Origin: Flavobacterium sp. Root420
GTDB taxonomy: Bacteria; Bacteroidota; Bacteroidia; Flavobacteriales; Flavobacteriaceae
Reading direction: 5' to 3'
NCBI RefSeq assembly: GCF_001427905.1
Contig: NZ_LMEF01000031.1
Location: 1-64,000 of the forward strand
Length of the DNA: 64,000 bases
Shown here: in pieces, positions 8,990 through 16,670 of the stretch
Position numbering within the stretch: the stretch's first letter is position 1
Layout of the letters: the number at the start of each line of letters is the position of its first letter
Notes under the pieces: generated by a model
Seen by the model: only the letters and a program-made list of their open reading frames with translations
What the model was told of the DNA's origin: nothing
The model's database searches: none
Made by a program: the position numbers and the translations under genes

Positions 8990-10033
8990 ATGAAAATCCC
9001 ACTTTTAGCTTTTAATGATAATGGAATTTACTGTCAACAAGCCGATGTTTATCTCGATCCGTGGCGGCCGGTAAAAAATGCAATTATTACACATGGACAT
9101 TCTGATCATGCACGCTGGGGACATCAAAATTATATTACACATCACACTAATATTCCTATAATCCGACATCGTTTGGGCGAAATAAATGTTACTGGGAAAA
9201 ACTGGAACGAAACTTTTGTAATCAACAACGTAAAATTCTCTTTTCATCCCGCCGGACATATTATTGGAAGTGCCCAAATTCGGGTGGAACATAAAGGCGA
9301 AGTTTGGGTTTTTACAGGAGATTATAAAGTTGAAGACGACGGAATTTCTGTTCCTTATGAAGTTGTAAAATGTCACACTTTTATAACCGAATGTACTTTT
9401 GGTTTACCGGCATTCAACTGGACTCCACAGGCTGAAGTAATTACAGAAATCAATAATTGGTGGGCAGAAAACAAAGCAGAGGGAAAAACATCCGTCCTTT
9501 TTGGATATTCTTTAGGTAAAGCACAAAGACTTTTAAAATATTTAGATACAGATATCGGAACCATTTATACACATGGCGCTATTGAGAATATGACCAATGT
9601 TGTTCGACCATTAGTAGATCTTCCGCCAACTACTTTAGTGACGTACGAAACCAAGAAAGAAGATTTATTAGGAAATATTGTTCTCGCACCACCAAGTGCA
9701 CACGGAAGCGTGTGGATCCGAAAAATGACACCTTTTGTTACCGGTTCGGCTAGCGGCTGGATGGCATTTCGTGGCGCCAGACGCAGACGTGCGATTGACA
9801 AAGGTTTTGTTTTAAGCGATCATTGTGATTGGTTCTCGTTACTGGACAGCATTAAGGCGAGCGGCGCCGAAAGAGTGATTTGTACCCATGGTTATACCGA
9901 TATTTTCTCCAAATATTTAAGAGAATTGGGTTACGACGCCAGAACCGAGAAAACACAATACGAAGGTGAAACAGCAGAAATGGAAAAAGAAATGGAAAAA
10001 GAAGTGGAAACCGAAAAAGAAATTCGAGAATGA
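8990..10033 (+). CDS. Ligase-associated MBL-fold DNA exonuclease
   Basis: Metallo-beta-lactamase/beta-CASP nuclease of the kind found with bacterial ATP-dependent ligases, expected to trim DNA ends in a repair pathway. The metal-binding motif THGHSDHARWG holds H35, H37, D39 and H40. Further ligands are in HPAGHIIGSAQ and FTGDYK. The later FGYSLGKAQRL, LSDHCDW and ICTHGYTD segments match the RNase-J/CPSF-like branch. The last 15 or so residues are a run of ME/KE repeats absent from the catalytic core. It is the first gene of a four-gene operon and overlaps the ligase start by four bases. Confidence 0.9.
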   Translation: MKIPLLAFNDNGIYCQQADVYLDPWRPVKNAIITHGHSDHARWGHQNYITHHTNIPIIRHRLGEINVTGKNWNETFVINNVKFSFHPAGHIIGSAQIRVEHKGEVWVFTGDYKVEDDGISVPYEVVKCHTFITECTFGLPAFNWTPQAEVITEINNWWAENKAEGKTSVLFGYSLGKAQRLLKYLDTDIGTIYTHGAIENMTNVVRPLVDLPPTTLVTYETKKEDLLGNIVLAPPSAHGSVWIRKMTPFVTGSASGWMAFRGARRRRAIDKGFVLSDHCDWFSLLDSIKASGAERVICTHGYTDIFSKYLRELGYDARTEKTQYEGETAEMEKEMEKEVETEKEIRE

Positions 10034-11631
10034 AAAATTTCGCCCAACTCATAAAAGTCCTTGACAGTTCAAACAAGACGAATGTAAAAGTTGATGCATT
10101 GACGATGTATTTTAAAAATGCATCGGCAGAGGATAAAGTCTGGACCATTGCGATTCTTTCACATCGTCGTCCGCCGAGACCTGTCAACACTACTTTATTA
10201 CGAAATTGGGCAAATGAATTAGCCAATATTCCTTTATGGCTTTTCGAAGAAAGTTATCATATTGTAGGTGATTTGGCAGAGACAATTGCTTTGATTATTC
10301 CGACGACAAAAGAACATTCTGATAAAAGTTTAACTGAATACCTTCAGGAGATTATTGCTTTAAAAAAGAAAACTGACGTAGAAAAAAAAGAATATTTACA
10401 GGAGAACTGGCTGGCATTGAATTATTATGAACGCTTTGTTTTTACGAAATTAATTACCGGAAGTTTCAGAATCGGCGTAAGCCAAAAATTAATGACTCGC
10501 GCTTTATCTAAAGCAGAAGAGGTGGATGAAGATGCTTTAGCTTATAAATTAATGGGGAATTGGGATCCGAATACGATTACTTTTCAGGAATTGATTCTAG
10601 ACGAAAAAAATAGTGATTATTTATCAAAGCCGTATCCATTTTATCTGGCATATCCGATTGAAGGCGAAGTGAACAATTTAGGAAACCCGGAAGACTGGTC
10701 CGTCGAACATAAATGGGATGGGATTCGGTCACAAACGATCATTCGCGAAAGCGAAATTTATGTCTGGTCAAGAGGGGAGGAGTTAGTAACCGATAAATAT
10801 CCTGAGCTTCAATCTTTTGTTGGTTTGATTCCTGATGGAACGGTGATCGACGCCGAAATTTTAGCTTTTCCCGAAGGCGGAATCGGGACTTTCAATGATT
10901 TGCAAACCCGAATTGGTCGCAAAACAATATCAGCAAGTTTACTCGAAAAAGTCCCTGTAATTTTGAAAGCATATGATATTTTAGAATGGGAAGGACAGGA
11001 TATTCGCCATTTGCCTTATGCGGAAAGGAGATTATTACTGGAACAATTATACGATGCAATAAAAGATAAAACCGCTTCTTTTCAATTATCAGAAAGAGTC
11101 TTGCTCCATTCCTGGGAAGATGTTACTGCCGAAAGAATGCGTGCCCGAGAAATGAAGAGCGAAGGTTTGATGATAAAACGCAACGATTCAACTTATCAGG
11201 TGGGAAGAAAAAAAGGCGATTGGTGGAAATGGAAAATCGAACCTTTAGTAATCGATGCCGTTTTGACTTACGCCATGCGAGGTCACGGACGACGTTCAAA
11301 TTTATTTACCGACTATACTTTTGCACTTTGGCAAACCAATGATAATGGAGAAAAAGAACTGGTGACTTTCGCAAAAGCCTATTCCGGTTTAACCGATGCC
11401 GAATTCCGACAAGTGGATGATTTTATAAAGAAGAATACTTTAGAGAGATTTGGTCCTGTCCGAAGTGTGACGCCGCAATTGGTTTTTGAAATTGGCTTTG
11501 AAGGAATTGCGCTTTCAAAAAGACATAAAAGCGGTGTTGCAACAAGATTTCCAAGGATTTTAAGATGGCGACACGATAAAAAAATTGAAGACGCCAATTC
11601 GATTGAAGATTTAAAAAGTATGATTTCGTAA
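10030..11631 (+). CDS. ATP-dependent DNA ligase (bacterial repair type)
   Basis: Nucleotidyltransferase that seals nicks using ATP, distinct from the NAD-dependent replicative LigA. It has an N-terminal DNA-binding domain (about 1-200), the adenylation domain with Lys228 in EHKWDGIRSQ (motif I), IDAEILAF (motif III), EGLMIKRNDSTYQVGRKKGDWWKWK (motifs IV-V), and an OB-fold ending in FEIGFEGIALSKRHKSGVATRFPRILRWR. Length 533 is typical of the bacterial lig-associated set. It overlaps the exonuclease gene by ATGA. A 35-base-arm palindrome separates it from the helicase gene. Confidence 0.94.
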   Translation: MKNFAQLIKVLDSSNKTNVKVDALTMYFKNASAEDKVWTIAILSHRRPPRPVNTTLLRNWANELANIPLWLFEESYHIVGDLAETIALIIPTTKEHSDKSLTEYLQEIIALKKKTDVEKKEYLQENWLALNYYERFVFTKLITGSFRIGVSQKLMTRALSKAEEVDEDALAYKLMGNWDPNTITFQELILDEKNSDYLSKPYPFYLAYPIEGEVNNLGNPEDWSVEHKWDGIRSQTIIRESEIYVWSRGEELVTDKYPELQSFVGLIPDGTVIDAEILAFPEGGIGTFNDLQTRIGRKTISASLLEKVPVILKAYDILEWEGQDIRHLPYAERRLLLEQLYDAIKDKTASFQLSERVLLHSWEDVTAERMRAREMKSEGLMIKRNDSTYQVGRKKGDWWKWKIEPLVIDAVLTYAMRGHGRRSNLFTDYTFALWQTNDNGEKELVTFAKAYSGLTDAEFRQVDDFIKKNTLERFGPVRSVTPQLVFEIGFEGIALSKRHKSGVATRFPRILRWRHDKKIEDANSIEDLKSMIS

Positions 11632-11727
11632 AAGGTTCAAAGGGACAAAGTAACAGAGTTTCAAAGAAAAAAAACTTTAGGAAACAGCTAAACTTTGTCC
11701 CTCTGAGCCTTTGCAACTTTGAACCTT
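11632..11727. repeat. Inverted repeat with 8-base periodic CAAAGnnn arms inside the repair operon
   Basis: The left arm is 11632-11666 and the right arm 11693-11727. Read outside-in, each arm is AAGGTTCAAAG followed by CAAAG, CAGAG and CAAAG units, each separated by three variable bases. The 5-base units are identical in both arms while the 3-base spacers differ (GGA/TAA/TTT against TTG/GCT/GGA). The palindrome starts directly at the ligase stop and ends 11 bases before the helicase ATG. It could form a strong mRNA hairpin within the operon. Confidence 0.8.
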
Positions 11728-11737
11728 ATAAAAAAAA

Positions 11738-14227
11738 ATGAACAGAGAAGAACTATACGCAATTGCTGAAAACTGGTTTAAGGATCAGGGATGGAAATCT
11801 TTTCCGTTCCAGACGCAAACCTGGACCGCATTTCTGCAAGGCAAAAACGGTTTGTTAAACGCTCCGACAGGAAGCGGAAAAACCTATGCTTTATGGTTTC
11901 CTATCGTTCTCGATTACATCAAAACAAATGCGGATTTCAAAACAACCCGAGGCAAAGCCGAACGGAGCGTAGCTAAACATAAATCAGGATTAAAAGCGAT
12001 CTGGATTACACCACTGCGAGCCCTTTCTGTCGAAATAAAGCAAGCTGCAGAAAGAATTGTTGAAGATTTAGATTTGCCGTTGACCGTCGGAATTCGTTCC
12101 GGAGATACTTCGCAAAGTGAGAGAACAAAGCAAAGTAAAAAAATGCCCGATTTGCTGATTACAACTCCTGAAAGTTTGCAATTGCTTCTCGCATCAAAAG
12201 AATTTGCAAAAACTTTTGCCAATTGTTCTGCTATTGTAGTTGATGAATGGCATGAATTATTAGGAACAAAACGCGGTGTTCAAATGGAATTGGCTTTGTC
12301 GCGATTAAAAACAGTGGCACCAAAAATGAAAATTTGGGGAATCTCTGCAACCATTGGAAATCTGGAATTAGCACAACAGGTACTGTTGGGTTTGGATTCT
12401 GAAGCGTATAAAAATTCGCTTTTGATAAAAGCGAATATCAACAAGAAAATAAAAGTGATTTCAATTCTTCCGGAGAAAATGGACAGTTATCCCTGGCGAG
12501 GCCATTTGGGTTTGCATTTAATTGATGAGGTTGCAAAAATCATCAGAAAAAGTAAGACTACTTTAATTTTTACCAATGTTCGTTCTGTTTGCGAAATGTG
12601 GTATCAGGCAATTTTAGAGAAATATCCAGAATTTGCCGGTGATATGGCTATGCATCATGGAAGTATCAGTAGAGAGGTTCGGCAATGGGTTGAAAATGCG
12701 ATTCGAAATGAAGAATTAAAAGTAGTAGTTTGTACTTCAAGTCTGGATTTAGGAGTAGATTTTGCCCCAGTCGAAACGATTATTCAAATTGGCGGCCCAA
12801 AAGGTGTTGCCCGTTTTTTGCAAAGAGCAGGAAGAAGCGGACATCAACCTGGGAAAGAAAGTGTTATTTATTTTCTTGCCACGCATGCCATCGAATTAAT
12901 TGAGGCATCGGCACTTAAAAAAGCAGCTGCAAAAACGATTGTCGAAGACCGCATTCCGTATTTGAACAGTTGGGATGTCTTGGTTCAATATCTAAATACG
13001 CTGGCCGTTTCGGAAGGATTTTTTCCGGATGAAATTTACAAAGAAGTAAAACAAACCTTCTGTTATCAAAATATAACTAAAGAAAACTGGAACTGGATCC
13101 TCAATTTTATTACCAACGGAAGTCAGAGCCTGAAAGCTTATGATGAATTCAAAAAAGTAGAAATTGAAGAAGACGGTCGTTTTAAAATCAATAGCCGATT
13201 AATTGCCATGCACCACAGAATGCAAATCGGAACTATTGTTGGAGATGCAGTTCTTAATGTCAAATATTTAAGCGGCGGATATATTGGTACAATCGAAGAA
13301 TGGTTTGCTTCAAAACTAAAACCGGGAGATGTTTTTACGTTTGCAGGAAAACGACTCGAATTATTCAGGGTAAAAAATATGCAGGTTTTGGTACGGAAAG
13401 CAGATCCGAAAAAAAGTTCTAAAACGGTAAGTTGGATGGGAGGACGCATGGCATTGTCTGTGCAAATGAGTGAATTATTGCGTGAAGAATTATATGCAGC
13501 AAACACTGATAATCTAACTCCTGAATTAAAAGCATTAAAACCTATTTTTGACAGGCAGCGAAAAGAAAGTATCGTTCCTGATGCAAATGAATTTTTAATA
13601 GAGACCTTTAAAACCAGAGAAGGATTCCATGCGATTTTTTATCCTTTTGAAGGTCGATTTGTGCATGAAGCTTTGGCAAGTATGTTGTCTTATAGAATTA
13701 GTTTGTTGTTCTCTATTACTTTTTCTTTAGCTTATAATGATTACGGATTTGAATTACTTTCCGATCAGGAAATTGATATGGAAGCTGTTTTTGATAATGA
13801 CTTATTTTCGACAGAATACGTGCACCACGATTTGCAAAAAAGCCTCAATTCGACCGAAATGGCAAGAAGGAAATTCAGGGATATTGCGGTAATCGCCGGT
13901 TTGGTTTTTACCGGTCTGCCAGGGCGACCAGTTAAAACCAAACATTTGCAAAGTGGTTCCCAGTTGCTTTTTGAAGTCTTTAGAGATTTTGAGCCTGACA
14001 ATTTATTACTGCATCAGGCGTTTATAGAAACATTCGAACATCAATTGGAAGAAGGGCGTCTGATTCAGGCTTTAGAAAGAATTAATCGGCAAACGATTGT
14101 ATGGAGACAATGCAAAAAACCAACGCCTTTTAGTTTTCCGATAATTACAGATCGACTCAGGGAAAAATTATCAAGCGAAACCTTAGCAGAAAGAATCCAA
14201 AAAATGACAGCCAGTTACATGAAATAA
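11738..14227 (+). CDS. Ligase-associated Lhr-like DEXH-box helicase
   Basis: Superfamily 2 helicase of the Lhr core type, unwinding or remodelling DNA and RNA-DNA duplexes with ATP. Walker A is APTGSGKT (residues 42-49), motif II is DEWH (169-172), motif III is SATIG, and motif VI is QRAGRSGHQPG. The C-terminal half matches the winged-helix and Lhr-specific domains, including a LPGRPVKTKHLQSG segment. Length 829 fits the short, ligase-associated branch rather than full-length Lhr (about 1500). Its last base is the first base of the next gene (TAATG), indicating tight coupling to pdeM. Confidence 0.92.
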   Translation: MNREELYAIAENWFKDQGWKSFPFQTQTWTAFLQGKNGLLNAPTGSGKTYALWFPIVLDYIKTNADFKTTRGKAERSVAKHKSGLKAIWITPLRALSVEIKQAAERIVEDLDLPLTVGIRSGDTSQSERTKQSKKMPDLLITTPESLQLLLASKEFAKTFANCSAIVVDEWHELLGTKRGVQMELALSRLKTVAPKMKIWGISATIGNLELAQQVLLGLDSEAYKNSLLIKANINKKIKVISILPEKMDSYPWRGHLGLHLIDEVAKIIRKSKTTLIFTNVRSVCEMWYQAILEKYPEFAGDMAMHHGSISREVRQWVENAIRNEELKVVVCTSSLDLGVDFAPVETIIQIGGPKGVARFLQRAGRSGHQPGKESVIYFLATHAIELIEASALKKAAAKTIVEDRIPYLNSWDVLVQYLNTLAVSEGFFPDEIYKEVKQTFCYQNITKENWNWILNFITNGSQSLKAYDEFKKVEIEEDGRFKINSRLIAMHHRMQIGTIVGDAVLNVKYLSGGYIGTIEEWFASKLKPGDVFTFAGKRLELFRVKNMQVLVRKADPKKSSKTVSWMGGRMALSVQMSELLREELYAANTDNLTPELKALKPIFDRQRKESIVPDANEFLIETFKTREGFHAIFYPFEGRFVHEALASMLSYRISLLFSITFSLAYNDYGFELLSDQEIDMEAVFDNDLFSTEYVHHDLQKSLNSTEMARRKFRDIAVIAGLVFTGLPGRPVKTKHLQSGSQLLFEVFRDFEPDNLLLHQAFIETFEHQLEEGRLIQALERINRQTIVWRQCKKPTPFSFPIITDRLREKLSSETLAERIQKMTASYMK

Positions 14228-14868
14228 TGTTTATGAAAATACTAATTAATAATCAGAAATTTATTTTGCATCAATCTGGTGTTGTTTTTTGGGAGGAAAA
14301 AAAGATGCTTTTGATTTCTGATGTTCATTTGGGAAAAGTGACCCATTTTAGGAAACACGGAATCGGAATTCCGAAAGAAGCTATTTTAGAAAATTTTAAT
14401 CGTTTAAAAAAGGTTTTGGAATTATTTGATTCTGAAGCCATTGTTTTTTTGGGAGATTTATTTCACAGTAAAATCAATACCGAATGGGGTTTTTTCGTGG
14501 ATTGGATAAAAGAACATTCGCAGAAAATAATTTTAGTGGAAGGCAACCACGATATCATTTCAAAAATAAATTATGAAGACCTGAATATTGATATTTACAG
14601 TGAATTGATTATTGATAATTTTTTGCTAACACATCATCCAACAGAAAAAGAAGGATTTTTTAACTTTTGCGGACATATTCATCCTGCCATACAATTAAGA
14701 GGATTGGGGAGACAGTTTTTAACTTTACCTTGTTTTTTTAGAAAACCAAATCAATTGATTTTTCCGGCTTTTGGCGAGTTTACAGGAAATTCATATATGA
14801 CGCCGACAGAACATGACAAAGCCTATGCAATTACAAAGGAAGGCGTAATAGAAATTTCGATAAATTAA
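14227..14868 (+). CDS. pdeM: Ligase-associated metallophosphoesterase/endonuclease PdeM
   Basis: Calcineurin-like phosphoesterase, the fourth member of the Exo-Lig-Lhr-MPE repair set. Metal ligands are seen in SDVHLGK (D32, H34), GDLFHSK (D77), GNHD (N107, H108), the histidine pair in LTHHPTEK and CGHIHP. Length 213 is typical. The start used is the ATG at 14227, which overlaps the helicase stop by one base; a second ATG two codons later is also possible. Its last four bases overlap the convergent apaG gene, so no terminator fits between them. Confidence 0.9.
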   Translation: MFMKILINNQKFILHQSGVVFWEEKKMLLISDVHLGKVTHFRKHGIGIPKEAILENFNRLKKVLELFDSEAIVFLGDLFHSKINTEWGFFVDWIKEHSQKIILVEGNHDIISKINYEDLNIDIYSELIIDNFLLTHHPTEKEGFFNFCGHIHPAIQLRGLGRQFLTLPCFFRKPNQLIFPAFGEFTGNSYMTPTEHDKAYAITKEGVIEISIN

Positions 14869-15251
14869 TTTAAAGCAAACGGAGCGCACATTCTAAAAGT
14901 CGGAACAATTACTTTGAATGTTTTGGTAGTCGTAAAATTGATCATATTGAAATGACCTTTCATGGCCCCGTAAGGAGATGATAAGAGGCAGCCAGAGCTG
15001 TATGTGTGGTTTTCTCCAGGTTTTAAAACTGGTTTTTTTCCAATAACACCTTCTCCGTCAACAACTTCTAAATCGTTAAGCGAGTCAAATATTTCCCAGT
15101 GGCGAGAAGTTAATTGTACTGAATCTTTACTGTGGTTTTCAATTGTAACTACGTAACTAAAGGCAAAGTGAATTTTGTAGTTCTTGAAGTAAGTACCTTC
15201 AAAACTAGTCAAAACTGATATTTTTATGCCTCTTGTAATCTGAGAAACCAT
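14865..15251 (-). CDS. apaG: ApaG-domain protein
   Basis: Small fibronectin-III-like beta protein of the ApaG family, whose exact role is unsettled (linked to cobalt resistance, magnesium efflux and Ap4A levels in enterobacteria). The 128 residues contain the family signature region SRHWEIFDS, VVDGEGVIGKKPVLKPGE, then YSSGCLLSSPYGAMKGHF. It ends on the same bases as the convergent pdeM. A TAAGTTTG promoter box lies at 15285-15292. Confidence 0.93.
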   Translation of the reverse strand: MVSQITRGIKISVLTSFEGTYFKNYKIHFAFSYVVTIENHSKDSVQLTSRHWEIFDSLNDLEVVDGEGVIGKKPVLKPGENHTYSSGCLLSSPYGAMKGHFNMINFTTTKTFKVIVPTFRMCAPFALN

Positions 15252-15284
15252 ACTAACGTAGTATATATGTGTGTGTTATAGTTG

Positions 15285-15292
15285 CAAACTTA
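15285..15292 (-). promoter_or_regulatory. -7 promoter box of apaG
   Basis: On the minus strand TAAGTTTG matches TAnnTTTG, 33 bases upstream of the apaG ATG. Confidence 0.5.
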
Positions 15293-15330
15293 CGAAAAAA
15301 AATCGTTCAAAGAAATCCTTTAACAATGTT

Positions 15331-16590
15331 TTAATTGGTGATGTTTATGGAGTTTGCGTTTCCTTTTCCGATTACTCTTTCGTATCGATCTGAACTTTGT
15401 TTGTAATAAACCAGTATAGTGTACTCGTTTTCTGTTTGATAGAAATTACCATCGATCGCATTTTCATAATCAATTACTCCTTTTTTATCGGCTACACGAT
15501 ACTTAAAATTGGTAAAACCTTGTTTGATCATGACTGCTTTTTCGTACACTCCTTTTTTTTCATTATAGTCCATTTTATATTCCGGAGATATGCTGTAATT
15601 GTTGAACATTCCAACAATATAAATGTCTTTATTTAGCTGGAAAGCCGGAGCTGAAAGGCTGAAATAAACCCAGGCATAATCTGCTTCGATTTCATTATTA
15701 GAGGCGTTTATGTTTTTCACCACAAAATTTCCGTCAACATCTTCATATAATGTATAGATTTGATTCGCTCTTGCCTGATTGGTGTATAAAAAGGAACTGT
15801 AAATATCGTTCGCCGAACCCACTTTTGCCACATTATTACTTGCAGCCCGAATATCTTTATTTTCAAAATACAAAAACTCATTTCCTGCCCAAAATTGTGT
15901 CTCTTTATCGTATTTATAAACCATTTGATTTCCGATAGTATATTGTGGAGGAATATTTTTGATACTCGTATTAAAATCCCCATTTTGCAATAACAACACT
16001 TTTAAGTTTTGCAAAGGGGTCTGAAAAACAATATCATTTGAAAGCACCGTAAATTCAAGATTTTGCTTGTAATCAATATTGCTGAGGTTTCGGCTTCGTT
16101 TTACGACAGCGCCAACCGTAGAATGATCTTCAAATAAAATGAATTTTCTTGAGAAAACAACTTCCCTGTCTTCATTCAATATTCTTAACATATAATTACC
16201 TGAAATTCTCAATTGCGTAGTAAACTGGTTCGGGAAAGAAAGTCGATAATGCGAAAAAGCCTGAAGGGTATTGAAAGAATTGGAGTAATCTGTAATTCTT
16301 TGATTGTCAAAACCACGAATATAATCCGTTTTCGGAATATCAGTTGGAATCCAGTTATAATCGCAATGTATGACATCAAAATAATAATTGGCTTCATTAC
16401 CAAACAAATCATCAAATTGCAATTCAAATGTTGAACCCAATTCGAAAATCGGCACGACATTATTTCCATTCTGAATAAATGAAACCGTTTTGATGTTATA
16501 CGGAGGAGTAACTTCGGTTTGTACTTCCTGGGCTTTCGCCGAAGTAAAAAGGAAAAGCAAAAATAGACTTTGAAACAAAAATTTTGACAT
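15331..16590 (-). CDS. Type IX secretion system plug-like protein (DUF5103)
   Basis: Exported protein of 419 residues with a signal peptide (1-20, ending TSAKA) and mainly beta structure. The N-terminal region (PPYNIKTVSFIQNGNN, FGNEANYYFDVIHCDYNW) and the C-terminal VYFSLSAP...IYIVGMFNNY...KMDYNEKKGVYEKAVMIKQG match the DUF5103 family as I remember it. That family includes the Plug subunit that closes the SprA translocon of F. johnsoniae. The role here, gating of outer-membrane protein export, is inferred from the family. It sits between apaG and an SNF2 helicase and is probably transcribed alone. Paralogues without a T9SS function are possible. Confidence 0.78.
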   Translation of the reverse strand: MSKFLFQSLFLLFLFTSAKAQEVQTEVTPPYNIKTVSFIQNGNNVVPIFELGSTFELQFDDLFGNEANYYFDVIHCDYNWIPTDIPKTDYIRGFDNQRITDYSNSFNTLQAFSHYRLSFPNQFTTQLRISGNYMLRILNEDREVVFSRKFILFEDHSTVGAVVKRSRNLSNIDYKQNLEFTVLSNDIVFQTPLQNLKVLLLQNGDFNTSIKNIPPQYTIGNQMVYKYDKETQFWAGNEFLYFENKDIRAASNNVAKVGSANDIYSSFLYTNQARANQIYTLYEDVDGNFVVKNINASNNEIEADYAWVYFSLSAPAFQLNKDIYIVGMFNNYSISPEYKMDYNEKKGVYEKAVMIKQGFTNFKYRVADKKGVIDYENAIDGNFYQTENEYTILVYYKQSSDRYERVIGKGNANSINITN

Positions 16591-16670
16591 CTTATTACGT
16601 TGTAAGATTGTAAATATAACAATTTATACAACGAAAAATAAGACGATTTATTGGTTTTAAGAACAATTTG

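Noticed and set aside
11423..11716. 97-codon minus-strand frame over the end of the ligase gene
   Set aside because: Antisense to the conserved OB-fold of the ligase and to the palindromic repeat.
15717..15983. 88-codon minus-strand frame within the plug-like gene
   Set aside because: Alternative frame of a gene with signal peptide and family motifs.
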